The notes below the pieces were generated by a model. The model was not told the DNA's origin. It saw only the letters and a list, made by a program, of their open reading frames with translations, and did not search any database. Source: Jackrogersella multiformis (Eukaryota > Ascomycota > Sordariomycetes > Xylariales > Hypoxylaceae). From it: a stretch of 64,000 bases of DNA. The stretch lies in the NCBI GenBank assembly GCA_902806575.1, contig CADCXD010000002.1, positions 2,542,001-2,606,000 on the forward strand. The letters are read 5' to 3'. Of the stretch, positions 22,496 through 34,977 are shown piece after piece. Made by a program: the position numbers and the translations under genes. Within the stretch, counting starts at the first letter, position 1, and every line of letters begins with the position of its first letter.

Positions 22496-25400
22496 ATGGA
22501 TGCGCAGAATGCTGTCGAGTCCGCAAACACGAAAAAGGCTGCTTCTCCAAAGCGGGGAGTCGCTGAGTCTGATGATCCCAAGCCGACGGTGACAGCGGCA
22601 GCGGCAGCGAATAGCACCACGACAAATAACGTTAAACTTCCTCTAACCGCTAAGCGTCCCTCAGTATCTAAAGAGAATTTTAAAGAGAATTCTAAAGATT
22701 CCCAACCCGCCACGGTAGTGCCTAGTGCGAGGGACGATGATATCGAGGTCGACCAAAACTCAGATGCCGAGACCATCGTCCTGTCTGGCTTATCTCCATC
22801 TAAACCACGCAAGGAGATCAAGCACGAAGATAAGAGTGATGGCGAGATTGATGATGTGTTACCGCCTCCAAGGAGGCACCTGAAGGATGATAAAGATGGC
22901 GATCGCAACGGTGTACCTTCCGACGCTGCTGTTGCTGCTTCTCTGGAAAGGAGGAAACGACCATTTGGGAAGGAGAAACAGCCACGGCATAAAGATGCTT
23001 CAAGCGGGCTTAGTTCTGCCCCCACGTCTCCGCCTCCCCATCGTCGAAGTAATTACGACCAGATCCATCGACGTCGCAGATCCCGCGATGACCGTGATGC
23101 CCCTTCTGAATCCGGTTCAGAATCATCTAAGTCGAGGTCGTCTAAAGATCCTATCAACAAGAAGTCGAAATCAGTAGACAGGTTGCTACTTGGCAAGCGC
23201 AAGGCACCTAAAGCTGAATCAGATGATGAGAGTGAGTCACGCAAGATTCGCAGGCCGCGCATTTCAGACGCGAACCTTGACCACCTTACCGGCACGAGGG
23301 AAAGGGAAAGGGAAACAAAAACATTGTCAAGCAGGTTGGGCACCGAGAAACAGTTCGTTCCGCGAAACCGATCCCCTTCACCTCATACTCGTATTCATCG
23401 ACGTAGCCTTTCGACTCAACTTCCCTCTCAGTCTTCCAACGGTTTCAGTACCAAAAAACGACGTATACCTGCTCCTCTTCAATCTACCGATTACCATTCC
23501 GATGACTCCTCCGCTAGTGGAAGCCCACATCCTCGCAGCTCAAAGCTAAGAAGCATAGCTACTCCTGTCACTGGTGAATCAACGGTGTCGCCGGCGAGGA
23601 TGCCTGCTCACAAGAAGCACGTTGACAACCATGGGCAGACTCTGCTCGCCAAGGCTTGCGCGAAGGGCGAATACGACGTCGCTAAGAAACGGCTGACCGA
23701 ACGACCCGAGGATCTAAATTTTGCTGACTACGCCGGGAACACGCCGCTCCAAGTCGCGTCGCTGAATGGCCACGAACAGATAGTGCAACTCCTAATCGGT
23801 GCAGGGTGCAACCTGGACTGCCGAAATAGTGACAAAGAGACACCGCTGCTGGACGCTGTAGAGAACGGTCATCTTGGTGTTGTTAAGCTATTGTTGAAGG
23901 CTGGTGTAAACCCCCGCAAAGCCGACGCGGAAGGACACGAGCCACTGGAGAAAGTACCCGATGATCTAGAGAACGCAGAAGAAATTCGAGCCGCGCTGCG
24001 AGAAGCAAAGGAGAGAGTAGGAGAATTGCGACGAACTTCTGAAGATCATCAGATCCACGACTTACCAGATACTGTTTCCTCTCACGGGCCTGAGAGTCCA
24101 CGCCGTTCGCCTACAGCGCCTGGTAGCAGTTCCTTAGCGGCACAGCGTCGCGGCGGTGCAGTGCGATCAACAAAGACCAGCAATCACCTACTGTATATGA
24201 ATCTTGATGACAAGACGCTCAGACAAGCTGCAGCACGAGGTGATAATGAGACGGTGACCCGTGTCCTCCAAGTCAAAGAGCGATGCGACGATCCTGAGGC
24301 TTTGGTTAACGCGGCCCGTGGTGGCCATAGTTTTGTTGTTGAGCTTCTCCTAGCTCTAGGAGGCGCAAACCCAGATCCGCGCCCGGTTCCCAGCCTTCCA
24401 ACGGAATATGGGACACCAATGCTCGCCGCCATCGGTGGGGAGAATATCGAGGTTGTTAAATTATTACTTCATGCATCTAATTTTGACCCGACACGTCGTT
24501 ACAAGGGTCAAACTTATTACGAGATAGCTAGACGTCGAGAGGGACCTATGTGGAAGGATGAGGAGCATATTCTGAAGAACGCTTATGACGAGTATAAGAA
24601 AGCTCCAAAAGGTTCCAAGACAAAGTCTCCTGGCAAGAGGGACAGAGACCGTGAGATCGACCAGGAATCTCGGCGTGCTAATCGCAATGAATCTAACTTA
24701 GACGCCACGCGATCACATAAGCGGCGCCAATCCAGCCCATCTCGAGATACCGAGTCCAGGAGGAAATCAACTTCTACTAAGGTTTCTGGTAGTCCCAAGG
24801 AAAAGCGGCGGTCGCTTTCTTTTGGAAACCATGACGAACAAACCTCCCCTAAGCGTGGACCCGGCCGACCAAAGAAAGAAGAGCGAACCTCAAACATTGC
24901 CACCTCAGATAGGGAGGTTTCTCCCGCTGTATCTAGAGCCCGGCCCTCGAAGTCAAAATTGGTTGACTCGGACCTTGCTGGTGGCTCTTCTGACACCGAA
25001 ACAGTGAAGCCACGGAGGAAGCTCATTTCAGGCAAGGACCTGAAGGGGCACCGAGAAAAACAGCGGCGGGCGAGCATGGTGTCGAACAATTCTACTACTG
25101 ATCGTGGTGATGAGAGGAACGAGGATACGCTAGAGAAGCGACCTGATCGGATTTCCGAGAAGTACCATGACCGGACGAAGGCCATTAAGCGCGACGAGTC
25201 TAACGATAGACTATCGATAGGCGAAGGCTCGGGCAAGAGGCACCGGTCTAGTGTCACGCCGCCGCGTCATGGGCTTGGCGAAAAAGATGATAGCGAGGCT
25301 CCTATAAAACGACGAAAGTTAGATTCAGACAGCAAAGACAGACGTCCAATCGAAACATCTTCGCCAGAGAACCGGCAGCTGAAACGAGACATATCGCGCG

Positions 25401-27205
25401 ACTCTGCCCGACGACTTCGGGTGGTGGAGTCTGATCGCAAGGACGCCCCTAAAGCTAAGAAGGCTAGCCGTGATCGCAGAGAGGATAAGGCAAGTCCCTT
25501 AGAAAAAGCTAGTATTACTGTAGCCTCCGAAGAGATTGACGTAGAGATGCGTGACGCGCCTTCGATACCCTCTACTAAGGACCAGTCAGACCATATCGAG
25601 CGTGAGCGCAAGGAAGCAAGAAGACGTCAAGCCGAAGCAGAAGCGATTGCTGCCGAGGAAGCAAAGAAGAAGGCGATTGAGCGGCAGCACCAGGAAGCAG
25701 AGAAGAAGAAGAAGAAGCAAGAGGCGGAAGCGGAAGCTAAGAGGCAAGAAGAAGCTGAGAAGAAGCGTCTTCAAGAAGAAGAACGAGCTCGCCTCGAGAA
25801 AGAAGAGAAGAAACGAAAAGAAGAAGAAGAAGAAAGGGCAAGGTTAGAAGAGGAGCGTAAGCAGCGAGAAGAACAGGAAAGGAGATTACAACAAGAAGAA
25901 ATACAACGGAAGGAGGAGGAAGAGCGCAAGCGACAGGAAGAGGAGACGAGAATACGTCGTGAACGAGAAGCTGCTGAAGAAGCTCGACGCCTACAAGAAG
26001 AAGAGGAGCGAAAGGAGCGAGAGCGCAAACGTGCAGAGCGAGCTACGCGTGAAGCCGAGATGCAGCGAGCTCTACAGGAAGAGGCGGATAGGCTCCGCAT
26101 ATCCAAGTTGCCTGCCTTGTTACGTTGGCTTGATAGCTGCCCAGACCCGAAGCAGAAGGAAATCGCCGAGCTTTTCGCGAAGGCGCTGGGGGTTCGATAC
26201 GACACAATTAATCCATCAGCGACCGGCCAGGCAAACGGACGCGACCAGTGGCTGCTCAACACTCAGGTTGCTCTGCTTCTGGGTGAGAAAGATACATCAC
26301 TATCACGATGTGAGTCACTTGCAAGTTACTTTAAGGGGTGTGATAATAACTAACCAATCTCTAGATACTGCGTGGGAGCGCATTCCAGTTTCGCATATAG
26401 CGAAAAGAGTTATCTGGCGCCTCGAACAAGACAGATACGCTCTCACGGCAGGCAAGCTCTATCACCTAGGTGAGCAAATGAGTGATTACTACGGAGGTGA
26501 TCCTCGTATGGTCAGCTACAGAGTACTTGAACGGCTCCGTGGCGAAGCAGCGAAGTGCTTCTTCGAAACGGACATGTTCTTCGTCAAAGTAAGTGTCAAG
26601 TTGTCCAGTGTGGCTGTCAATTAATGTGAAGCTAACCCTATCAAAAGGAATCTGATTTCCTCTACATCGTGCCCACCGTACCTCACCTTCGCGATATCAA
26701 GTTGTCAATTTGCTACTGCGAGCTCCCGGAGCACGAATCTGCCCTCAACACTTGGAGTGCCCCAGGAAAATGGAAACAAGATCCCGATGCTGAAAGCCGA
26801 GGTGGCTTTGCACCAAGATCCAAGCATTATATAAATGGGCAACTAGTAGACGAAGACAAGCCGAAGCAGTATCGAATGAGCAAAACCCCATTTCCAGAGA
26901 ACCGAGTCCCAAGGAGGGGGGGACTTATTGCAGTCACGCCAGACGAGCCCGATTATGCGCGCCTGTGTATCGAGCAGGGTCTAACCCACCTTCTTACCGA
27001 TCAACAAAAACAAGCTATGGCTAATGGGGCGCATCTTACTCCTCGAAGCATGGTATCGAACGAGCCTCCAGACCACACTGCCGAAAACTTATCACCTACC
27101 ACGAAACCAGCACAGGTCAACGGTGTCAAGAGCGCCCAAGAATCTCCAGGTGGACTCTCTGCCAACGAAGTCAACGAGGATGACATAGGAGGCCATGAAC
27201 ACTAG
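22496..27205 (+). CDS. Ankyrin-repeat, coiled-coil nuclear protein, Hos4/Set3C-like
   Basis: Exons 22496-26309, 26365-26588 and 26648-27205 (introns 55 and 59 nt) give 1531 residues. Residues about 1-370 are disordered and rich in Ser, Lys, Arg and acidic residues. Ankyrin repeats lie at about 375-500 (AGNTPLQVASLNGHEQIVQLL, ETPLLDAVENGHLGVVKLLL), with a second ankyrin-like block at about 565-680. A basic disordered stretch follows, then an E/K/R/Q-rich coiled coil at about 1032-1198. The C-terminus has a compact conserved block (RLRISKLPALLRWLDS, IPVSHIAKRVIWRLEQDRY, SYRVLERLRGEAAKCFFE) running across both introns. This layout suggests the fungal Hos4-type subunit of the Set3 deacetylase complex, but the name rests on architecture. 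The in-frame TTG at 22487 is ignored; ATG 22496 has G at -3 and +4. Confidence 0.75.
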
Positions 27206-29453
27206 CCAAAATTCGCCATGTTAAACAATGGTTATCATTGGTTCATATTTACCCGCGCGAGCTACCTACAGCTGCCTAGGTATACACTATACTGACATAC
27301 ACATACCATACCGGATTGCAAAGAGGGACGCTATACTCCAGTGAAGGGAAATGCATCTTCTCAGCCTTCCCTTGCCCATTCACTTACCAAAATCCGAAGT
27401 TCAACGACAGCAAATATATCCATATCCAAACGATTCTCACCCCCACCCCCCTAGTTATAGGAGCTTTCTTATTATCACGGAATTGACGAGGACGGCTTGA
27501 AAAAAAAAACACAGGCAAATACTCACGTATATCACCTAACTTCACGGATGAAGTTTTTCCTATTTCCTTTTTCTTTTTGACTCGAATCGGCTAGCAAAGT
27601 GCGAGAGCCTTACCTTTTGGATCTCGATTCCAAGGATTTGCTCTTCCATGTGATGCCGGCGTATAGGTTCTTGTTTGCGATGCCAATCCCAGAAAGAAGG
27701 TCGAGAGTTGAAGGCAGGAATGCGTATTACGACTAGATATCTACTCCCCAATTGCAGGTATATATACTTTTATGACCGGAACGTTTGTCAGTGTTGCTTA
27801 GGCGTACTCGAGAGGTCGAGTGAGATAGTTTTGAATGATTCCATGATACCCCAAGGCCAGTCCACTTACCACGCACCAGTCGACCAAAGCTCGACATACC
27901 AGAAACCCAATTCTCTCAAGCAACAGATTATACTTTGACAATTACCACCTCGAATCCGGGAAACTTGGTCTTGCCGTACTGATCAAGCAGAGGTTTCTTT
28001 GGTGGGTTACTTGTCCGATGATGTTTTCAGATACCAACCTCCGAAGCGTCTTAGTTTAATCCATTGTTGAACGACGAGATGCCTAAGCCACAATATGTCT
28101 TAGGAGATGACGATGTTGCTGCGCCGATACGATGAACTGCAACATTGACATACACCAAAAGGAACTCCACATCAACCAGTACCGGGTGAACCGCATAGCC
28201 CATGCCGAGCACATACAGTGTTCTTGAGCTAGTGGAATCCTTCACCATATCTCAATAAGCTTACGATCACCAACACTGACAACAGCCCTAACAGCGGAGA
28301 CTTTGCGCTACAGCGCTCTCCGCCGAGAAGAGCCTCCTGGCTTGAGAATAAAACCAAGACAAAGACAAAGCAAATCGGTGTGTTCCTTGAACTAGGAGAT
28401 GATTTGATCCTGGCTGAGGGAGTTGGTGCAGTGGTAGGGACTTACCCAACCGAGTGCATGGCTCTCGGAACTAGTGTTAGTGTATGTAGCTACACGTGTA
28501 CGATGCTTTTGTTTTTCATTATCGTTACCCAACACTGCTTGCTGTTGATCACCATGAGTTATCTTCCAAGCTTTCGTATCGGGCTGTTTTTTTTTTCCTG
28601 TACATAACTGACGTTATCGTTAATGAACACCCAATTTTCCAACTAACGGCGAGGGCCTAGGCCTATCGCACTCCACCGAATTACGAGGAGGGCTCGGCGT
28701 GTTGCCGATCAATGGGGATGCCTGCTTCTCATTGGCGGGTCGGCACTGGGGTCATCGTAGCATGGGCAAATGAACAGATCTTGCGTGAAAAACCACGGAC
28801 CCGCGATATGCCCTGACACTGGGCTGGTGGGCACGACCTCCCCCGTCCAACCGTGGACCTGGATACCTACACTACTCTAAAATGACTTGACGCGAAATTC
28901 GCTGTCAGAACTTGTGGATGATATGTTTATATTGCACGGCGGGATTCATAAAAATGGCATAAGTACATTAGAAAGCCGTAAATGGTAAATAAAAACATCC
29001 CAACATACGTTGTGTCCGCCTGCAAGTTGGTTTTCACAAAACGCCTGACCGCCCTAGTGTAACAGTCCTACTAGCTCGCTCAGGGGCGCCTGTTTCGATC
29101 ATGCGAAGGTCGCACTTGTTATTGGACGGCAGATCCACGAGGCCGATCAGAAAGAAAAGCAAATTACACAAATGTACCCTTCCGGCAGTGACGGGCGCTC
29201 TAGAAGTTTAGTGGCACGGGTTCCAGGTACTCTCTTTTTTTCCTCCCTTCTTGTTTATCTTAATAATCTTCCCCATTGCGTAAATCATCCGGGCCCAACG
29301 ACAATCCTCCGCGGAGGGCGAACGCGACTACATACAAAATCGGGTACCACAAGACCGTGTAACTTGCTTAATAGACTATTAACACGAACCTGCCCAAGGA
29401 TTTCCCCCCCCAAAGCACCTTTGATTATTGTCTACCACGGAGGGCAACCCAGG
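27206..29453. other. Intergenic interval with unidentified frames
   Basis: Between the Hos4-like stop and the CFEM-like start. On the minus strand 28248-28051 and 27751-27560 are open and read like protein, but I see no family match and no clean splice chain joining them. An AAACAAAGAC-like run sits near 28350-28372. The final 300 bases, 29172-29453, are open in frame with the CFEM-like gene. Confidence 0.4.
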
Positions 29454-30431
29454 ATGAGGTTCCTGGCGCCCTCGCTGCTCCTCGGCGCCACCCTCCAGGC
29501 GAAGATATCGGCGGCCCAGTTCCAGAACGACTTCTCGGCGTACCCGGAGGGCTCGCAGTCATGTCTCAGCGACGCGGCGGACCAGAGCCGGTGCTCGGGC
29601 ACCACGGGGACGCAGATGAACACGTGCCTGTGCAGGAACCAGGGCAACTTCATCTACAACACGGCCGCGTGCGTCTCGAGGAAGAGCCCGGGTGACCTGA
29701 ACGCGGTGTACGACACCATGGAAAACAACTGCGCCGGCACCGGCGTCATCATCGCCGTGTCCAAGTCCGCGTTCTTGTCGCAAGCCGCGGCCGCTACCTC
29801 GACGACATCATCCGCGTCATCCACGTCGTCCGCGTCGTCCACGGCGCTCACATCGACGGAATCGGGATCGCCGTCGGCAACACAAATCAGCACCCCCTTA
29901 TCACCGAATGCCACAAAAATCGCGATCAGTCTAGGCGCCGGCTTCGGCTTTGTCGCTCTGGCGCTCCTGGGATGGTTCGTATGGCTGTACTCGCGCCGGA
30001 AGCAGTCGGACTCCACCTCGCCGCCCCCGACGGCAAATTCGCCAAACCACGACGTCGAGCTCTCGAACAACCACCTCGGCAGCATGAACAACAACAGCTA
30101 CGTCTCTTCGATGGCCTCGCCGGGCATCCAGTACGCGCACCACAACACGCAGTTCGGAGTCGTGGAGATGGGGCCGTCGTCGAACCAGGAGTGGAAGGAG
30201 CTGCCGGCAGGGTACGACGACTACGGGAAAAGCGACGACTTCAGCTACAAGCGGTCGTCGGGCGTCCCGCTCCTAGCTGCGGAGCTGCCGTCGCCTATGA
30301 CGTCGCAACCCGTCGAGCTGCCGGGCGACATGATGTACAACAATATTGTGACACCCGTCAGCCCGAGCGCAAGCCCGATCCCGGCTCCCAGCCCGTTTGA
30401 TACCAAACATAGCTTCGTACGCAAGGGGTGA
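29454..30431 (+). CDS. Secreted-ectodomain membrane protein, six-cysteine CFEM-like
   Basis: A 325-residue single-pass membrane protein in one exon. The N-terminus MRFLAPSLLLGATLQAKISA is a signal peptide, which is why ATG 29454 is preferred over the in-frame ATG at 29172. The ectodomain (about 22-95) has cysteines at 37, 47, 58, 60, 73 and 93 with a C-L-C pair like CFEM domains, but six rather than eight. A Ser/Thr/Ala-rich stalk follows (about 103-145), then one transmembrane helix (about 157-180) ending in basic SRRK. The cytoplasmic tail is Ser/Pro/Asn/Tyr-rich and ends KHSFVRKG. The gene is much more GC-rich than its flanks. Likely a surface sensor or wall-associated protein; partner unknown. 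Relationship to the CFEM gene at 35192 is by design, not clear sequence identity. Confidence 0.72.
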   Translation: MRFLAPSLLLGATLQAKISAAQFQNDFSAYPEGSQSCLSDAADQSRCSGTTGTQMNTCLCRNQGNFIYNTAACVSRKSPGDLNAVYDTMENNCAGTGVIIAVSKSAFLSQAAAATSTTSSASSTSSASSTALTSTESGSPSATQISTPLSPNATKIAISLGAGFGFVALALLGWFVWLYSRRKQSDSTSPPPTANSPNHDVELSNNHLGSMNNNSYVSSMASPGIQYAHHNTQFGVVEMGPSSNQEWKELPAGYDDYGKSDDFSYKRSSGVPLLAAELPSPMTSQPVELPGDMMYNNIVTPVSPSASPIPAPSPFDTKHSFVRKG

Positions 30432-32207
30432 TATCTCTTTTGTTGAAAAAGGGGGGCCTGAAACCCAAAACGGGTCGTGGTGTAAGGACTAATATATAAA
30501 TTTAATGATATTCTATGAAATTAAGCGAGCGTTCGAGCGCAGGTACCCGTAGAGTAGAGCGGTTTATACACAATATAGCATGAGGGCGGCGTCCGGGCGT
30601 CCAGTATCGCGGCTGTTGCGAGGTATTTGTACCTTATGTCAGTATATATACCTATATTTCTGTATTTCTGTATTTATGTATTTCAGGGGAGAGTGTAGTC
30701 ACTTATGTAGTCAGCAGGCAACTACTTCGTTTCGTACATACCTTATTCTATCTGCAACATCGCCTTAAGAGAATAGGCGGTCAACTGCGTTCCGTTTGTT
30801 ACCTACCTAGGCAGGTAAGGGGGTATCATCAGAATTGCTGGCGTCGAAACTTGAGATTATGTTGCGTTCGAACACGGCACGATATGTGTTACCCCAATAT
30901 TCCTATTCGAGTTGCAATAATAGAAGCCAATGTGTTGTCGATGCCGTCAGCTTACGTGAGATAGACACGGCAAGTTGTACTGCGTCTGAAACCTGCATAG
31001 GTATCTACGGCATGTACTGATCTGACCGGTAGATGGGAAATTGTAGGAGCTATCGGGTTTCCTATACATTCTATACATCTACCCCGTGTGTCTGTACCCG
31101 TGCCTGTGCAAGTAAGTGTTAATTCTTGTGGGTAGGCGAGAGAAGCAGCTGTCGCCTTAAATCCACGTTATATTCTACTATACTACGGTTAGCATCTCAG
31201 CTCGGGGCCAGGAGTAGACGAACTTGGACATCTGCAACGCGTCTCTTACCTTAGAACGCGAGTCTCTAGCAGAGATATATTCCCTCTTCAAACTTCTATC
31301 GATCCACTGCTTGGAAGTCGTCACATTAACGCCAAGACGAAGATAGCGCATACCGATCATGCTGGGAAACCAAAGACTAAGAAGATAAGCTGGGATGATT
31401 TTAAATTGACGATAAAGGTAAAGGTACCTAGGTACTGTGTGGCTTATGTAATAAATGGTTTAAGTACCTACTTCGTAAAAACCTGTATGTTGGGGCGGTT
31501 ACATAAGCTATGCTTTAAGTAAGATCTTATGTCCAGCATTGAAGTTTAAACTAAGGCACCTAGGTAGTTCCAAGGTTTAGGAAATCAAGGAATATTAAAG
31601 GGGGTCTGCAATATACACTCGAGATCCCGTGGCTCATTCTAAGTTATCGACCAATCATGATGGGATAATCTCTAGGTACATACTCAGACGAGGAAATAAC
31701 AACCCTCGTGTCCAGCTGTCCAGAAAGAGAGGAAGGTGCTATCCTTAACTTAATGTATTGTAGGTACCTAGGTAGGTTACCAGGTAGGCATATACAGCAC
31801 TGTGGGGGTCACGTGGAAAGAAAGCATATTTATATTTATTCATACCTACCGGTAGGTACCTAGGTACCTAGGTATTCATACTCTTCAACTCCATATGCCA
31901 TAGAGATGTTATAGAAGTCAAATCTTTTGAACCTTTATAATACCTAGTCAGAGCATCTATTAAGAATATAACAGCTTCAGCTATATGATTTAGCATGCAT
32001 TAAATTATAAGATACCTATTAAATCAACGTTGACTACCTACGTAGGTACCAAGCCTTAAGCTCGTCTTCCGTAAGGAAACGGTTATATCACGAAAGAAGA
32101 CAAACGAGTGTTATTCAGCCGAAAACCAAACGAGTTGTAACTACCTAGGCTAGGAGACCCTTAACAAATGGTATCCGAGAAGAAACCTACGGCACAATCC
32201 CCATAGC
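30432..32207. other. Intergenic interval rich in TAGGTACC repeats
   Basis: Flanked by the 3' ends of the CFEM-like (+) and macro-domain (-) genes. Contains many copies of TAGGTACCTA-type motifs, densest at 31760-31795 and 31843-31875. A 60-codon minus-strand frame at 31360-31178 is unidentified. No supported gene. Confidence 0.5.
31843..31875. repeat. Palindromic TAGGTACC repeat cluster
   Basis: Tandem and mirrored ACCTAGGT/GGTACC units. One of the clearest examples of a motif scattered through non-coding parts of the window. Confidence 0.85.
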
Positions 32208-33137
32208 CTAGGGTCTCCTGATCCAAACAAACCACTGACCCTCCCAATTGTTGAAGTGTATATGGACCAAAGCCATCACCTCCACGACATCTAACTGGAA
32301 GTCTTTGCAGTTGTCCTTCAATATAAAACACTTCATGTTCCTGCCCCTCGCCGTCCAGTGCGTCGATTCCAACGACTCGCGCAGTATCGTTATGTCAGAT
32401 AATCCGCTTGCCTCCGTGGCACTGCGCTGACCCATCTCTCTGAGCTGTTTCTTAAGGTCTCCAAGAGCACTATTGATCTGGGAGAGGACGTTGTCTTTTC
32501 CATCTCGACCCGGCCTGGCATCGTGGAGCCAGTTGCGGTGGCCATCCCCGAAGCTGGAGACTAGGCAAGCGACATAAGCCGGCTGAATGCCACGGCCGAC
32601 GTGGTCGGCAGACAGCGGGGGGACTAAAAGTGGTTGTAGTTAGAATAATGGATGCCACACCTCTTGAGTTGTACGAAATTAAGGAAAGTCTAAGGACATG
32701 GAACTCCTAGAGTTTTTGTGGGATTCGATAACCGGAAAGGGTGTTGCTGCTGGTCGGAATCAGGACCTAAGGATGAGGAACTTACTAATTTGACAGGTCC
32801 CCAGGAGATCCTTCGTCGGGTACTCGTTGTCGTCTAAGTGCTCATTGCAGAGGGCGACGTATCTCGCATATGCGGCTGGGCGATGAATCTTCATCATCGC
32901 TCCGATTCCTTTCTCTGGCCATGTTCCTAGATGTCATCGTCAACAGTTAGTTACAATCTCGTAAACCCCCCCTGCTCCTATGCTCTTAGGTATCCTAACA
33001 TCATCGACCCAGGAACTTGGCCCATTTAATTACTGACCTTGGCAGCTTGTCAAAAGCACGATGATTTTATTTGGCACCGGATCTTGTACATCGAACTCGG
33101 AGACTTCGTGGCTCTGAACATGTGCAGAATGTGCCAT
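32208..33137 (-). CDS. Divergent macro-domain protein (ADP-ribose 1''-phosphate phosphatase-like)
   Basis: Three exons, 33137-33038, 32926-32786 and 32623-32208 (introns 111 and 162 nt, GT...AG), give 218 residues. The run KIIVLLTSCQGTW...GIGAMMKIHRPAAYARYVALC, then LLGTCQIIPP and ACLVSSFGDGHR, then a helix ending NSALGDLKKQLREM, follows the order of fungal macro domains of the Poa1 type, which bind ADP-ribose and dephosphorylate ADP-ribose 1''-phosphate from tRNA splicing. Two features are odd: the usual H-A-x-N before CQG is replaced by LLTS, and PEK is inserted where a short glycine loop normally follows the Trp. ADP-ribose binding may be altered. The C-terminal 90 residues (ending WFVWIRRP) match nothing I know. 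ATG 33137 begins a hydrophilic N-terminus; the frame is open further upstream. Confidence 0.6.
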
Positions 33138-34970
33138 CGTAAAATAGGGGCCACTGGCAGTGATGTTATTGGTGTGATGAAGGATTTTTGGTGGTAGGTT
33201 TGAGTTGAAAACTTTTAGAAAAAGATTTGAAAGTCGGGTATCTAAGAAGACGATAGAAACTAAAAATACTCTGTCAATGTAGGACATGGGGGAAAAAGTA
33301 GAAGTCGTGTTTTTTCCGCCCTGGTACAGACTGACACACAGGTCACTTGGACAACGATACTGACAAAGAAGTGAACGATTTTAATTCGCACTTTCCATGA
33401 TTAGGTCCGCCATCACGTCGCCGACCAAATCATCTTCCATTCCGCAGTCATGGTTGTCAGCCGATAATTTTATGTACCTAGGTAGTCGCCGTTAGACAGT
33501 ATGAATGTGTCCCTAAATATTACGTTCGTTCGACTATGACAGTACAAAATTTTCCCTGGCTGCCTGGTATGGAGTTGTCATGCTCAACTTCCAATATTAT
33601 TACAAGGCGTCTTCATCTAATAAACATAATAATCAGTTGCCTTCACATCTAAGAGATCTTGATAATATTGTATTATGACTAGGGTATGGCACTGCAATGC
33701 TTCGTGAGAAACTTGAATGTATAATTAATAAAAATCCGTGTCCCTCAAACAGAATATATTAGTTAATACCAAAGTCTTTTATTATATTTCCATCAGCACT
33801 GTCTCCTGAACTAATGACTGATTAGAAACCCATTATAATGGGTATAACATGAAAGGGATTGCTATCTAAAATTAAATAGTGTATGGATGCTATATTAAAT
33901 TCGATAATTGTATTTCCCACCTCTAATACTTTGTTCATTTGGAAGGGGGTTTTACAATATTAATGACAATAACAGCATACTGCAGCGATTGCGAAGGGCG
34001 TTATAGTTACGATGCCTCAAGACAAATAATTATAAACCCCCCTTAATAATTTACGTGTATCCGTAATATTGAAGATTGGCTTGATTTATATAAGTTCAAA
34101 GGAAATCCCAACCTTGAAATCCAACGACTAACCTAGTATAATCAAATTATCATATGTCGTTAGCTGAAATACCTAGGTTGGTTTTCAAAGCGCCTACATA
34201 CCATGAATCGAGGCTGCCGAAGATATTATAAATCCATAACTTTTCAGTATTCGGTTGAAAAATATAACCACCTACTCACATCGACCCAATGCCGGCTACT
34301 AGGTTACCGGGTTTGGGTTGACTATTCGGTGCCGCCGCGCGAGCATCTTCCCACACGTATGAAATATATCAGGACCGGTCCCCTGATCTTAATAAGCCCT
34401 CGGTTAAACACAGAAGTGATATATCTGATTACTACGGACCATTGTAACCTTTTGAGTCAACATATTACATAGTATTACTGCAGCCCCCGCCTCCCTGCAG
34501 CCTCATTGCAACCCAAGTGACATGAAGAGCAGCAGGCTCTCTCCAATATTTGGCTATTCACACGTACATCATACGAGACGAGCCAGTAGGACCATAACAT
34601 CATCTTCCCCGTCGCTCTTTTCAGATATAGCGTGGTCTAGTGTTCTACTTGGAGAACAAACCGCATATGAAAACGGTATAATACGTTGTACAACCACGGC
34701 CCCGACACGGAGCCGAGCTCTATCCCCTACTTGTCTTCCGGATTAGGTAGGCGAGAGAGAGCACATGTCGCACCAGAGCGGCGTAGTGCTCCGGCGGTAC
34801 TACGATCCTTCGCCCCCTTTCCGATCGGCTGGCCGTCAGGCTCTGCTAACGGTCCAGTAATCTATACCCCCTAGGCGCTAGGTACCATCCCAACCCATGT
34901 CGATTGCCACCTCAAGGCCCCTCCGCAGCGCAGGACATGTCAGATCATCCATCTATCTGCTGTCCGATGC
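33138..34970. other. AT-rich interval upstream of the CFEM gene
   Basis: Bases 33440-34200 are strongly AT-rich without long frames. Composition becomes more balanced from about 34540 toward the CFEM promoter. No supported gene. Confidence 0.5.
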
Positions 34971-34977
34971 TATATAA
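34971..34977 (+). promoter_or_regulatory. TATA-box-like element of the CFEM gene
   Basis: TATATAA lies about 215 bases before the ATG at 35192 and is followed by a C/T-rich leader (35000-35110), a usual arrangement for strongly expressed fungal genes. The transcription start was not measured. Confidence 0.4.

Noticed and set aside
22411..23025. 204-codon minus-strand frame
   Set aside because: Serine/leucine-rich complement of the Lys/Arg/Ser-rich N-terminus of the Hos4-like gene.
25771..26262. Ser/Arg-rich minus-strand frame
   Set aside because: Reverse complement of the coiled-coil coding repeat (GAA/AAG codons).
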